From Ascochyta rabiei (lineage: Eukaryota; Ascomycota; Dothideomycetes; Pleosporales; Didymellaceae): 64,000 bases of DNA. The notes beneath the pieces are model-generated. The model was given only the letters and a program-made list of their open reading frames with translations, searched no databases and was not told the origin of the DNA. Positions 36,195-49,200 of this stretch are shown here, piece by piece. Position numbers and translations under genes: made by a program. Each line of letters begins with the position of its first letter. The first letter of the stretch is position 1. The stretch spans positions 1,472,792 through 1,536,791 of the forward strand of contig NC_082417.1 of the NCBI RefSeq assembly GCF_004011695.2. Reading direction: 5' to 3'.

Positions 36195-39100
36195 ATTAAG
36201 TTTATTTCTTATAATTATAAGTACTAGTTTATTTCTTACACCTTACACTAGTATGTATTGCTTCTATACGTAGTGTATAAACACTTAGATAACTACTACT
36301 ATAAAGACATAACCCTAAAGGAATAAGTAGTAATCTATTAAGAAGTCTCTTTGTTTACTAAAGAACAACATATTAGATCTACATATAAAGACTTCTATCC
36401 TCTAAGTAACACGCTAGACATTATAGATAGTCTGAAGTTACACTACTAATGCTACTAATACACCTACTGTTAATACGTTAGTACTAGACAGACTACTAAG
36501 AAAAACATAAAGACCTATCAGCGCAAAGTTTACAACATTGCAGCCCTATGCTAGTATTAAGGGACATTATAGTACTAACCTTACATTAACATTATTAACG
36601 CTTAACAGTACTTTATAGCAATACCTAGTTAATACTCTTATTATAAAGCAGCTTACTTATTTACTATATAGGAAACAGATAAGCAGCTTAGACCTACGCT
36701 AGCTATTAAACAGCATAAAATAATAAATACTGTACTAATGAAACTACCTACCTCTCTACTAAAAGACAAACATTTATAACTAACACTGCTTAAGGGATTA
36801 CAGTTATAGCTTAACTTTGTAAAAGAAATAGGTAACATATAATTGCTATAAGCGTCTTAATTCTATTAGTAAGACTTCTAGCATTTATACTAACCCTTAG
36901 CTTGTACACACTTGCTTTTTAGAAGTACTATTAACGTTTACTTCTTAGAAGGAGGCAGTTGCTATAACATCTATACTAAAAGTACTAGAAGAACTAAAGC
37001 TACACTTTATCTATTATATAGTAAAGAGCATAGTTTAGATATAGTAAAACACAGCTGTTTAGACATTACAATATATACAGATTACTGTTATATAAGAGCA
37101 CCCTTAAAATTTACCTCTTTATCCCCTAATAGTATACTAAAACTTTAATCTTTATTATACTATATATGTCTAGAAGATATTCCTATTCTTTGTAAGGGCA
37201 CTGGAGGAACACGTACACTAAACTGTTTACCTTACCCTAATATAGTGACAAGCATGGTCTAAAATTAAGATGTACACAGAGAGTAATAAGAGTTACCTTC
37301 CTTTAGTAATAGCTAACTACACCTAAACTAAATTGTCTGCACTAGAGAAAATATGTTATAAATTTTAGCTTTTGCTTATTAAGTAGACTACCTAGACAGA
37401 TAATTTAGAACTTAGCATCCTTCTTCCTATAGCAGTTATCTTACTAAATCTAAGCAGCACTAGATTCTAAGAGGTTTATAACTTTGCAACTAATCTCTTA
37501 GCCCTAAAGAAACTTAACTAATTTTCTGCAGTACAAGAATACTAGGATAAGTACGCAGATTACTTAGAACTACTGTACCTAGACAGGATAACTACTAATA
37601 ACTGCCTAATATCTATTAAAGAGGCACAGCGCTTCTAGGAGAAAGAAGATAGTAAAGAACTGCATTTAATTACAGAGGATAAGAACAGAAGTTAAGTAGA
37701 CAGTTTCTAGCACTAGGTGCACAACTACCTTATATATAAGTACCTAACAACTATAAGCTAGATAATATTAACAGCTTAGTTTGCAAGCTAGTTTTAATAT
37801 AGAGAGAATCTAGATGCATTTGTCTATTAGAACAGCAAATACATTACTGTTTAATCTATTTGCACATCTTTACCTTAACTCTAGAGTATAGTTTAGAATA
37901 AATACAGCAGTACATTAAAAAGCCTAGAACAGCTCTGTTTTATTAACTTAGAGAGCTTACTACCTTCTATACCTTAGGATACACTAGAAGAGCAAGCAAC
38001 CTACGCAACACCTAGCTACAGCTTATTATTAGACAGCTCTCCTTAGTTATGTACTAAAAAGGGATTTATTACTAGTTAACTAGTAGAAGCAGTGCGCACT
38101 AGAACATATAAGAAATATGCTATTACAGATCTAATAAACCTAAACTAGATTACTAAGTATAGCGACCTAGTGTAAGAGTTTCTTAAGCACCTACTGTGCT
38201 TAGTCTACCTTACAAGCAGATAGCTAGCTAGGGGTATAGAGATATTAAGTTTTTAGCATAAAAACATAGTTGCTAATAGACTGCATAACATATTCCTCTT
38301 TAACAGCCTAGTTACTGTAGTACTGCAATATTATAAGGGCTATAACTGTAACAAAACACTAAAGACTGTGTATTAGTTCCTTCTACAAGAGATTAGATCC
38401 CTTCTTGTCTAGTATCTATAGCTAATACGACCCTTTTATGTCTTACTACAACACTAATACATTTCTTCTTAGCAGGATAGACACTATAAACTTACTATAA
38501 GCAGTTTTCTTTAGCTAGATGCAAATAGCAGCTAGCACACAACCTTATATTACCTTAGTAAAGCTATTTTAAAGGATACTATGCGTTAGATAGGCTAAGG
38601 GATTAATCTAAGTACCCTTTGCTATTTACTTATTGCCTTTAGAAGAAGAATAAACGCCTACTACAGGCTACTACAGGAGCTCTTAAGAGAAGAAGTAGAC
38701 AAAATTATAGATAAAGCAGAAGCAGAAGCGTAAGAGATACAGGCTAGCTACTTACTAGAGACAGGCTATAATGTGTATATACTAGACATATCTAATGTTT
38801 TTATACAGAAACAAAACATTGCCTAAGCAGACTATAAGATATTATCCTAGTAGCATTATATATTAGGGTTTAACAGCTTACTACACCTAATAGACTAGCA
38901 GGCAACTCTAACTCTAAGCGACAAAATCTAATCACAACTAGGCATTAACTACTTGTTATTACTTAAGGAGAACCTTAGACCCTACGCTTAGTTTAGAGGA
39001 AAACAAAAAGAAGCACTAGTAGCTGTTATGTCTAGTGTAACTACAGTTGCATACGTAGCTAGCACTAGGTTAGGTAAGAGTCTACTCTTCCTTTTACTAG

Positions 39101-41200
39101 CATGTTATCTAAGCTATAGCTAGACTATAGTAGTAGTTCCGCTTACAACATTACGTACTAACATCTTAGGACAATATAAGTTACTACAGATTAGGGTAAC
39201 TGTCTAGAAAGATAGCAGGTGTAACAAAACAGCTTCTATTATCCTAGTAACACCTAAAAGTATAGCGCAAAGTGACTTTATTAACCTTATAAAAAGATTA
39301 GTATCTTTAGGCTGTCTTAAATGCATAGTAGTAGACAAATTCTACTACGTGCTGTAACCTAACAACTTGTACCAGCCTTACTTAAAAAACCTTTATTTGT
39401 TAGCCTAGTATACTACTAGAGTTACCCTTCTGTCTACTACTGTTCTATACAAAGAGCAACGCTTTGCCTACTAGCTAATAGGCCTATTAGACACTATAGA
39501 AACCTTTAGGGAACCTACTGTTTATACTAATATCTACTACTAAGTATATATTCTGCCTTACTTATTAAAAGCCACAGTAGAACAGCTAGCAGAATACACC
39601 TAGTCTTAGAGCAAAGAATATAAGAAGATACTTATTTACGTTAACATGCAGACAACAGCAGAGGAACTAGTAAATCTACTGCAGTGTAGGTGTATATATA
39701 GAGATATAACTAAGTCTGCTAAAGCTAGTAAACAAGACACGTTTGCGGCAACTATATATGGCTTCTTAGTTATAATAAGTACACTCTTAGCTAGTGTTTA
39801 CATAGAATTTCTACCTGCAGTATTTTGCTTTAGTAACCCTAACAGTGTTATTAATTATATATAAGAAAGTAGATGTGTAGGACGTAACAGGTTAGTATAT
39901 ATAGGCAGACTTATACTATTATTAAGTATACTAAATATATACTATAATAAGTTAGACCTATATATAAGAGCTATTATATTAGGATTTATCTAAGATAATA
40001 AGGATAAAAGAACCTGCAGACGTTGCGTATTAGACTAATATTTTAACAATAAACAGCAAGACTAGTGTAAGAAATTAGAGGTAGCCTGCAATATTTGCCA
40101 CGTGCGGCTTTATTTAACTATTGCTGTATCCCCTATATTACACTACATTAGCATCGCAATAAAGCTAATAAATCTTAACTTGCTATATATACTAAAACTA
40201 AACAAAGAGACAAAGATCCTGCTAACTAACAACAAAACTACACTAAACTTAAGCTAATCTAAGGCAGATTGCCTTAATATAATAATAACAAATTTAGCTA
40301 GCTATACTATGTTAATACCTTATAAAGGAACACTAAGACTTACCTTAAGTATTAACTAACCTAATCTAACAAGTTAGAGTCCTTAGGCTAGTGCCTACAA
40401 GCGTCCTGCAAGTCCTATAGACAAGCTCAGCCCTTAAGCTAGAGACTAAGTAAACCTAACAAAACGTACTCTAACCACCACATCTAGTAGATTACTAATA
40501 GCAAAGTACTGCGCTGCCTAGCAGCAAAGGGAGTTAGAGTTTAACTACTAACTATTAGGTTCTAGTAAGGTAGAACAAGTAATCGTATTTATAATAGAAC
40601 TGCCTGTAACCTAACAGTTCTAGTCTAATTATTGTGTGGCCTGCTTTGTAGAAGGTAACCTAATAAATCACGCAAAGGCATAATACAGAACTAGCAACAA
40701 TAGTCGTGCAAAATTTACAGGTAACCTAGTGTACTTATACAGAAAGGCTATAGGGAACTAGTAGAGAAAAGGTTAATGCTAGACCTGTCTTATGCCCTGT
40801 AATTGTTGTCTACAGTAGAACATTAAAGGCACCAGCAAAGCCTACACAAAGAGACAAGAAGATGTTTCCTATTAAGACTAATTTGCTATCTGCGACACCT
40901 AGGCATGCCTCTAGGAGAACTGTCTAACTGCCTAACTAAAATAGATTAACTAGGTACAAGGACATGCTGAAACTAGGGACAGTAGTCTATAAAGCTAGTC
41001 TAACTAGACACTAGGTTCTACAGTAAAAGACTTAACACCTTAGTTTTAAAAAATACTTTAGCAGTGTTATTAATTATAAAGACAACTTTAAAGCAGGCAG
41101 GATTGTTCTAGCACTTAATTAGCTTACTTACACCTACTTTATAGACAACACATTAAACCTATACAAAGAGCTACTAACCTAATTAAACTTTCTACATAAT
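36195..41200 (+). pseudogene. Telomere-linked RecQ-like helicase relic, copy C
   Basis: Although broken by many stops and at least two frame changes, the copy A/D architecture is legible. An OrsD-like finger lies near 36240-36330 with Cys positions apparently changed to Tyr, and a second near 36440-36480 (CYQYTYC). An RGIE...YYKGY block is at about 38229-38345. The helicase core has STRLGKS for motif I (39061-39081), VDKFYYVL for the DEFHxxL box (39331-39354) and LSTTVL for SAT. A CRRCVLDQYF module lies near 40015, with CNIC after it. C-terminal Cys/His clusters (CVACF...H) are near 40640-40690 and (CNCC) near 40800. Changes such as Gly to Arg, Cys to Tyr and Asp-Glu to Asp-Lys are C:G-to-T:A. 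The end near 41200 is approximate. Confidence 0.7.
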
Positions 41201-41321
41201 TAATAAGTACGTTAATATAACGTTGTTGCCTAAGTAAAACAACTTTATGCTTATACTACCCTCTTATTATAAACAGTAATAGCTATACTAACACAGACTA
41301 TACACCTCCACATATTGCACT

Positions 41322-41715
41322 GTAGGGGCTAGCAGACTAATTCCAGCTTTCTCTCTAGCTATGCTTCCTGCGCACCTACACGTAAATCTACTTATATAAT
41401 AATAAGGGCTAGCGTACTAATTATAGCTTACCTACTAACTATACTGCTAGTGTAACTACCTATAACTTTACTTATATTATAATAAGGGCTAGCAGACTTA
41501 TTTTAGCTTTCCCTCTAGCTATGCTACCTAAGTACCTGCCTATTGCCTACATATAATAGTAAGGGCTAGCGTACTGTTTTTAACTTTCCTGTTAACTATA
41601 CTGCCTGTGTACTTACCTATAACTCCCCTTATATTATAACAATAGCTAGCAGACTAATTCTAGCTTTCCCTCTAGCTATACTGCCTCTGTACCCACCTAT
41701 AACGTAGTTGCTAGA
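41322..41715. repeat. ~79-bp tandem repeats carrying the left palindrome arm
   Basis: Five copies begin GGGCTAGCAGACTAATTC (or its RIP variants AGGGCTAGCGTACTAATT and similar), then a TTTCTCTCTAGCTATGCT stretch and a CTTATATTATAATA tail. The start of each unit is the left arm of the dispersed palindromic element, but the right arm is absent. The array follows the end of helicase C. Confidence 0.75.
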
Positions 41716-41901
41716 AGCTTCCTCTGTACACGCCCCCCCCCCCTACATAGACCACTCTAGAGTATATATAAACCCTCCTCCCCCCCCTCCCTTCCTACTC
41801 TTGTTCCCTCCACCTACCTTCCTACTCGCCCTATAGACGTTAACCACCTAGCTTACAACTAAGTCCACTACCTGGCTTACAACTAAGTCCACTACTAGGA
41901 T

Positions 41902-41935
41902 ACACTCTAGCAGAAACTAGAATTAGCCCACCCCC
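41902..41935. repeat. Palindromic element copy 3
   Basis: A shortened copy: CTCTAGCAGAAACTAGAATT then AGCCCACCCCC, with the right arm better preserved than the left. Confidence 0.55.
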
Positions 41936-42274
41936 TCTTTCTCTCTAGGTACTAGCAGTAGACGTTTGCTTATAGACATTCTAGTACAGTAGTAGTTATA
42001 GAACCACCTACTTAGATTTTTATTTGTCTGCGTTACTTTAATACGTTTAAGCATTTTACTTCCTTTATTATATTTACATTTGTCTTTTATAGATCCTTTA
42101 ACAATTTAATTATTGTTAATTTGCAACTGCCTAGCTATAGACACTCTACTGTTACCTACAGATATCTATTCTTTAACCTAGACTAGCTCCTTGTTAGACA
42201 ACTCTAATTTTTCTTTAATTTGTAGCAAACTTAACAGGTTTTTACTTACTCTACCCCTTGTTAATAGGGAAGGC

Positions 42275-42320
42275 AGCTTGATTCCAGGTCCAATACAAAA
42301 GTTAGAATCTACCTACCCCC
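42275..42320. repeat. Palindromic element copy 4
   Basis: GCTTGATTCCAGG on the left and TTAGAATCTACCTACCCCC on the right around a short AT spacer. It is followed by CCCTATC. Confidence 0.65.
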
Positions 42321-42429
42321 CCCTATCTAGCAATAATTTATTAGTAACTATTAGCAATTACATTTTAGTTTTTTAGACACGTCCTGTTACCACAAACAAC
42401 CACTATAGCTGTACTAGTTACACTAACCT

Positions 42430-43865
42430 ATTACTAAGAGCACACGACTACTCTAGATGTTATAATAACTAATATAGATATTATAGTAGACACTGCTCTA
42501 ACGTATAAAGAGTCTAACAACAACAATAAGGTAAAGTTAAGATATCTCCTTATATAAGAGTTGTTAGCTGTATATAATAAAGAGTATAGACACTATATAA
42601 AGGCTACTACATCTAAACCTACTTCTAGTAAAGGTTTAACAGAGGATAACACTAACTAGCTATTAACTTTAGCTAACCCCGCATTTAACATAGACCTTCT
42701 CTTAAGAGAAATTGTAGTTAACCCTGCTTGTCCCAACTATAAGCCTTATCAGTCATTCTAGGGAATAGCTCCTTGGTTTAGCTTAGAGACTAAGGTGTTT
42801 ACTAGCATTGTAGACTTACACGTCTTTAATATTTACTAAGAGTTTACAGAGGGCCTAGCTAGCATACCTAAGAGGATAGTTTAAGCACAATTCTCTACAA
42901 TTGTTAATATCCTAAAGGACCTAAAGCAGTTAGCCATTGTCTAGTTAACAGATACTAACTAATTACTCTAGGATTATAGTTACTAGGCAGCCTACTTTGT
43001 CTTGCGTGTGTCTTTTGTGTTGTTTAACTCTGTTACTAGCCTATTTCACTGCAGTAGAATTGCGTACAGGGTTTAGCTTAATTAAGTGTAGATAATTCTG
43101 CTAATATAATAGAAGAATTATAATACTATTAAGTTACTTAATGCAGCATATAACAAGGAGAACGCTGCTAATAAGAAGGCTGCTACTATACTAGTTAACA
43201 TCTCTAGTAACAATAACACTAACACTAACACTAACACAAGCATGCCTAACAAGGCAGAGCGCCCTAAAGTTAACCTTAAAGGTAAGGGTCCTGCTGAACG
43301 CCCTAAAGTTAACCTTAAGGGCAAGGGTCTGGCTAAGTGCCCTAAAATTAATCTTAAGGGTAAGGGTCTGGCTGTAGCACGTGCATTAGGCCATCTTTAA
43401 TTACCTAAGCTTACCTTCTATCTAACGCTAGCTGTAGCTGCTAAGCGTAAAAGCGCGGCTCCTACTAAGCGTAAGACAAACTAACATTAATTAGAGAAGT
43501 TCTGCTAGACAACAACATTACTAGACGCTAAAAAAAACACACGCAGGGCACCCCCAGCGTTGTCTCTGCTTAACATTATTAGCAACAACAACCCTAAACT
43601 AAATTATTGCTACAAGTAGTTCTATAAGATTAAAGGCAGAGATAATATATAGCTTATTAGCTTAGACAGTATAATTAGAGTAGACATGTCTAAGCTAGTT
43701 AACAAAATTAACAACAATAATGTTGACCTAAAGAACTGTTTGCCTGCTAGGCTTAAGTAGTAGTCTAAAGATAAGAAGGCAATAGGGGAGTTAGCAGATG
43801 AGTTAATTAGCAAGTAGTTAGAAATAGAGTAACGACAGTTTAGTATGTTCAACTGCTCCACTTAA
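42430..43865 (+). pseudogene. Unidentified relic with basic KGKG repeats (P1)
   Basis: A single frame of about 478 codons runs from near 42430 to TAA 43863-43865 with no frameshift, broken only by TAG/TAA codons. Its centre has an Asn-Thr run, then three imperfect repeats of about 17 residues of the type RPKVNLKGKG (about 43255-43375), and a KRKSAAPTKRK patch. The basic Pro/Gly repeats suggest a nucleic-acid-binding tail, by analogy with AT-hook-like sequences. The N-terminal half looks alpha-helical. No family is recognised. The stop codon touches the palindromic element at 43866. Start codon lost or not seen. Confidence 0.5.
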
Positions 43866-43908
43866 GGGCTAGCAGGCTTATTCCACAATAATAAACCTGG
43901 AATTAATA
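43866..43908. repeat. Palindromic element copy 5, at the 3' end of P1
   Basis: GGGCTAGCAGGCTTATTCCA and CCTGGAATTAAT flank an AT loop; a CTCCTCCTCCTCCTTCC run follows. It starts at the base after the P1 stop codon. Confidence 0.75.
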
Positions 43909-43974
43909 TGCTCCTCCTCCTCCTTCCTATTTTAATAGGTATAGGTTATAGAATTAACATTAAACAGGCACCTA

Positions 43975-44680
43975 CAACTAGACAACTGCCAGAGATTCCC
44001 CTACTACCACAGAAACTGACATATTCTGCTTAAGCAGTAAACCTAATCCTATAAAGGATTCTTTAATAAAATTAAGACTTGTAGCAAAGATAAATAAGTA
44101 TAAGACTTTAATGCTTATCTTAAAGTTTAAAAAGATTCCTTATAAGAATGTGGCCTAGCTTATTACAAACAACTGGATTAAGGACAAGGGCAACCTAATA
44201 GGCATTTTGAGAGAGTTTCTCTATAGAGATAGACCTCTTAGAAGCGCCGCTTAACAAGTAACTATAGGTAAGACATTTACTACAGAAGATGTAAGAAACA
44301 AAGGGGGTAATTGTTTTAGTGTTAAGGACTCTGCCTTTTATAAATAACAGGACTAGCTCTTAGCACTCTCTAAGCTAACATAAGTTTCCTTTAAGTGTTA
44401 TTGTAAGGCTTTAACTACCCTGCACATTAAGCGGTGTGCATTTCCTATTGTTCCTAGGGCTAATAAGTTAATCCCCCTCTATTAGAACCAAGTTAATGGC
44501 GCTGCCTAGATAGCAGAGTAGATTAATAAACGCATTATAATAGATATAGGGCTAAAGGGCGCACTTGCATACTATAACACTAGATTAGGTAAGATAAACA
44601 CTGCGTTTACAGTGCTGCTTAACGTACGTAGCACACTACCTATTAGGACACTAGCTTATTCCAGTTTTAACATAATATAA
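43975..44680 (+). pseudogene. Unidentified small relic (P2)
   Basis: About 230 codons can be read in one frame through TAG/TAA codons. There is a Lys-rich helical N-terminal half and a CYCKALTTLHIKRC motif (about 44395-44435) that resembles a small Cys/His zinc site. The stop (TAA) falls inside the palindromic element at 44649-44697. No family is recognised. It lies between P1 and the SNF2-like relic in the same orientation. Confidence 0.4.
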
Positions 44681-44697
44681 CCTGGAATTACCTGCCC
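44649..44697. repeat. Palindromic element copy 6, at the 3' end of P2
   Basis: CACTAGCTTATTCCAG and CCTGGAATTACCTGCCC; the downstream flank CTATCCCTCTC matches the pyrimidine flank of the other copies. Confidence 0.75.
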
Positions 44698-44774
44698 TAT
44701 CCCTCTCTTTAATTGTTAAGTTAATTACTAATATACTACAGTACATCTACACACACAATTATTACCTAAACAAA

Positions 44775-46715
44775 CTACAATAAAGAAAAGACTAGAACGC
44801 TCTTAAGAACTCTGCAGAACCTCGCATCTATATGTAGGCAATAGAGAGTTATCTTGTATCCTAGGTTATTAGAGATGTAGGTAGATATTCTAAAGACATT
44901 GTTGTGTATGTGTATAGATCTAACAAAGAGAATATATCTATCCCTAAAGGCATAAAGAGGATAAAGGACGTACTTAACTTAGGTTACAGTATCTTTAAAA
45001 CACTACTTATAAACTACATCTTGCTTATAACAACGTATTAGACTTTAGCATATTGTTATAGTTCTAGGGTAATTAGTAACTAGCTAAAGACAACATATCT
45101 GGCTAAGTACAGTACTGTTAACAACGCCTGTTACTATGCCCTTGCTCACCTAACCCCTAAGCTGTTTCTAGGCAATTTGTCCAGGCGTATTAGCCTCTGC
45201 TTTGTAGACAAGGCACAGAACGTCTGTAATGTTAATAACACTTTCTACTACGCAATCTACAGCCTTAAAGCCAGGTTTTATGTGCTGTTAACTGTAACTC
45301 TAGTTCCTTAGGGCATACAAGGCTACAGTAGCCTGCTAGCGCTAATACAGGACCTAGACTTAGATTGTTGCGCTAGAAATCTTCTAGAATTAAACTTGCT
45401 AAAGGACCTATACTTGCCTAATACAATAAGTAAGAGTAAGAAGTACCTTACTACCTACACGGCCGTTAAGGCTTTTGTTAAGAATAATAACTTGCTTGCT
45501 AGATAAGGAACAGTACTGTAAGCCTTGTAGAAGCACTAAGTATATTATATATTATATAATTCTAGCTGTGTAATATACCCTAATAGTAACGTGCACTGCC
45601 TATATAACCTCCTCCTAGAGTATGTTGCTGTTCGCATCAGCGTACAGAACACTAATAAGAACAAGGGGCTATACCTTACAGGTGTGTTACACATTAAGAG
45701 TAAAATGTAGAACGTTAATCCTTAGAGCAGTAAGCGCTGCATTAATAGCAATGTCCTTTAATAAGTAACTATAGGCACGTTATGTCTACTACTACTATAG
45801 GCTAACTCTATTATAGACGTTAGAGGTAATAACAAGATTACTGCATATTTGCACCTTTATAACTCTAGCTAATACGCATTATATCTCTATAACCTGCTTC
45901 TAGACATTAAGAAGAACGTAGAAGCAGAGAACATTGAAAAAATTATTAGCACGCTGAACAGGGAAGTGCCCTCTGTTAAGGAACTAGCTGTATTAATCTA
46001 CTGCTTTGCAGCTTATAGCAAATGTGTTTAACAGATACTAGGTAATATTACGCTTATCTACATTGCCCTTAGGTACAAGATGCTGCTGTTTGCCTGCAAC
46101 CTAATTAAGTAAGAAATTACAAATTATTTACTTAATCTATCTAGCCTTATATGTTGTGCCTATATAGCTTAGTATAACTAACGTACAAAGACTAATATAG
46201 TTAATGTATTTAAAACGCTAACACTAACAATTAAGTTAGACAACATCCTATTTAACTAGAGGTGTAATATCCTTATTAACTTAATTAACTAGAGCATAGG
46301 CTAGAATTTCTAGTAGGCATGCTGCGTTATAATGCTGCTAGGGCTAACACTAACGCACCTAATGTAGATTTAATGCATTAGGCGCATTGTTTAAATTAGC
46401 TAATTATTTACTTGTCTAATCCTAGAGCTCTACAATGCAGATACACATAATAAAGCTATAGCACTTAGCAGTACTTACCGCGCTATACTATAGACATCTG
46501 CCGCCTTAAATCCTAAAACACTTGCCTATTATTACAGTATAACAGACGACACTAACAAAGCGTTTAAGCTTGGCCTAGAAGACCTTAGCAGGATTATTAT
46601 TATTAATAGAGAACTTATGCACAAGAACTATCTAAACTTTCTAGTAGGGTATTAAGACAATAATAAGTTGTGTAAGTGGTCGCACAACCCCTTTATAGGC
46701 AGGGCTAAGTAATTC
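44775..46715 (+). pseudogene. SNF2-like helicase relic (P3)
   Basis: Reading through stops gives about 640 codons. A block CFVDKAQNVCNV (about 45200-45235) matches the DEAQ/DEAH Walker B of SNF2-family ATPases, with Glu changed to Lys. A downstream LLTVTLVPQGIQGYSSLLAL (about 45285-45345) corresponds to the LTATP...N...D.. motif III region. Upstream, LLINYILLITTYQTLA resembles the 'vlvttY..l' strand. The C-terminal half is large and less recognisable. SNF2 proteins are dsDNA translocases; here it is inactivated. Walker A and motif VI were not identified with confidence. The gene ends at the palindromic element at 46702. Confidence 0.55.
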
Positions 46716-46740
46716 TAATTTTACAGTACCTGGAATTACC
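46702..46740. repeat. Palindromic element copy 7, at the 3' end of P3
   Basis: GGGCTAAGTAATTCTAA and CCTGGAATTACC, followed by TCTCCTCCCTCTTTCCTC. It overlaps the end of the P3 frame. Confidence 0.75.
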
Positions 46741-46799
46741 TCTCCTCCCTCTTTCCTCTTTTAGTATTTATATGTTGTAAATGGATTACTAACATGTTA

Positions 46800-47850
46800 T
46801 ACAGCTCCTAACAATGTCCTAAGTACAATTTTCTAAGGCACGCGCTCTCTTAAGGTAGCTGCTACACGCCATAAAGACGGTAAAGGAATATCTCTAATAC
46901 CCCGCCCTGCCATTTTCTACTTAATTAACAATAACACTATGCCTGTAAAACTAAATCTATCGCGCACACAACAAACTAATAGACTATTACTTACTCTAAT
47001 AGGCACAGAGGCTAAGACCTAAGTGTCTTAGTCTGTTGTTTTTTCTCTATGCCTAAACAACAACAGTAGTCTTTATATTAAACGCTGTGTAGATATACTG
47101 CTGTCTACACAACTTACTACAAGGCCACAACTAATAGCTAAGAAGCGAGATTACGCCCTAAAGAACAAGCAGTGGGCGTTAGGAGATAGTAGAGTACTAC
47201 TATTCAGCTCTAGTCCTATAGGGCCTTTAATATCTAGCGCTGGCTCTTTACGCCTTAATATAATTAACAAAGCAGACCATAAAGCCTACACGCTGTTAGG
47301 GTCTCTAGCAGAGCGCATCTAAGCTAACAACGCTAGTTTAGGCTTATTAGATGCTATAGACACAACAGAGATTAATTCTAACATTAGCAACCCTACGTTG
47401 TCTCCTACTCTAGATTATTAACTATTAACTCTTAGTAAGTAACTGCGCGCTAACTACAACTCTAAAGAAGAAGTATCTCTACTATTTAAATATCTGTTAC
47501 CTCTAACTAAGCGCATATGTATAGAGGCCTTAGTAAACTGTCTACAGTAGCTTATAAGCAGAGTTACTATTAATAGTTCTCCTTTAGCTTTAGAGTGGAA
47601 GACGTTAGCATTAGAAGTAGAAGTAATAAGCAAAACCGCTAAGGCAAAGGCGGAGGTAGCCCCTAAGAAACCAGTCGCTAATAAGCTAGCCCCTAAGAAG
47701 CCAGCCTTTAAGATGATATGCTCTAAGGCTAGACTGTTAACTAAGGCTAGACTGTCTACAAATAAACCGCAGGTAACTAAGGTAAAGAAGAGTCCTGCAA
47801 TTATTAACCCTAAGCATCTAGAGTAAGATAAAGTAGATAAAGATTAGGAG
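46800..47850 (+). pseudogene. Unidentified basic relic (P4)
   Basis: From about 47150 the plus strand reads as protein through a few stops: a Leu/Ser-rich central part, then a Lys/Ala/Pro-rich basic C-terminus with two APKKP repeats (about 47660-47710) and a further Lys-rich stretch. This looks like a histone-like or chromatin-binding tail. The 5' part (46800-47150) is uncertain. No family is recognised. Confidence 0.4.
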
Positions 47851-48519
47851 GCTTCTATGTAGGGTTGTTAACATTCATTATTTTAAAAGTTACTGTATTT
47901 TATCTGTTAGAAGACAATATAATAAGTATAACGCACTTAGATAAGTATATAGTTACTATGTCTACAATACATGTAATTTTAGCATTAAAAAGACAAAAAA
48001 TATTTAAATAGCGTTCTAGGATAAAAATAGTTAATAACATTACGTTACTGAAAAATAAATGTTCTATTTTAAACCGTAAGAAAAGTAGTAAACTTGTTCT
48101 ATTTACTACTATAACCTCTTCTGTCAGATAGAGTAGTAAGGTTCTAATTTCTAGCTTAAATTAAAAACATTCTACAACACCTAATTAGATAAGATGCGTT
48201 GCAGGGGAACAAAGTTTAGGTTGTAGTAGAGTAGAACACATGTGTAGTGTGCAGCTAAGAATAGGCATATTTAACTAAGGCAGAGGTAAAGGCATAGAGG
48301 AAAACAGCAGGATTATATAGTGTTTATAACGTGTTGCGTTTGCGTTTGCGCGCCTAGGCACATGCGCAGTAGCCTTGTTTATTTACTGTTACCTGCTGCC
48401 TCGGGCAATAAAACAAACCTATTAATTGTCTTCTGTCTTTCTATCTTTGTCTCTAAGTAACTAACACATCTTAACTACCTACCTACACTATACACTCTTT
48501 AACTAAACACTCTTTAACA
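47851..48519. other. AT-rich intergenic stretch
   Basis: No gene is seen. A small GC patch near 48330-48415 (TTTGCGTTTGCGCGCC, CATGCGCAG) and a CT-rich run at 48425-48475 precede the next start codon and are probably its promoter. Confidence 0.45.
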
Positions 48520-49200
48520 ATGCACACGCAAACATTAAATCAGCAACTACTAAAACTGTAATGCTAGACATTGTTGTTTACACACTTAAAGATCTACACA
48601 CTACGCTCCTAGGCGTTGTTAGTGCAGAGAGTTAGCGCACTTATACTAAATAACAAATAGAATGTATAGCTAACGCACCTAGTTATTAATAGCATAGTTA
48701 GACCTGTTAGACCTATAGAAGTGGCGTGTTGTGTTGTTATAGAAGCTGTAATAAAAGTTATTTCTAGCTTTATTAACAACGCTGGTACTTTAGACATCTA
48801 CGTCTTCCTTAACAAATAGTTCCTACTCCTATCTAATAATAGCCTCTAGAGTGTGGTTAACTGCAGCTGCTATGCTTACAAGGGTGCGTGTAAGCTATTT
48901 TTACATGTAACTTTACTTACAAAACTAACAGCTTATGTTGCTTTACACATAGAGGACCTTATTAACCCTGCTAAAACTACTACTAGAAGGAACAATAGCA
49001 AGCCAACCAACAACAGTGCTAACAACAACAGTGCCAACAACAACAGTGCTAACAACAACAGTGCTGACTACAACTCTGCTAATAACAACTTATTTAACAA
49101 CAACCCTGCTACCTTTAACCATGCTAACTACAACACTAAAGACCCTGTTAAGTACAACCCTGCTGACTATAACCCTGCCAACTACAACTCTGCTAACTAA
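48520..49200 (+). pseudogene. Asn-rich unidentified relic (P5)
   Basis: One frame runs from an ATG at 48520 to TAA at 49198, about 226 codons, broken by one TAA and several TAG codons. The last 115 codons (48853 onward) are open. The N-terminal part has a hydrophobic segment and a CSCYAYKGAC cysteine cluster. The C-terminus is a low-complexity array of NNSANNNSAN-type five-residue repeats grading into YNPADYNPANYN. This suggests an extended, possibly prion-like tail. The function is unknown. Confidence 0.45.

Larger units (their letters stand above)
41716..42429. other. Intergenic with C-rich patches and palindrome copies
   Basis: No gene is supported. It contains two poly-C/CT patches (41738-41810, resembling a fungal CT-rich promoter), a short direct repeat of TACAACTAAGTCCACTAC, and two palindromic-element copies. 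The short open stretch at 42191-42376 covers one of those palindromes and is not credible as a gene. Confidence 0.45.
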
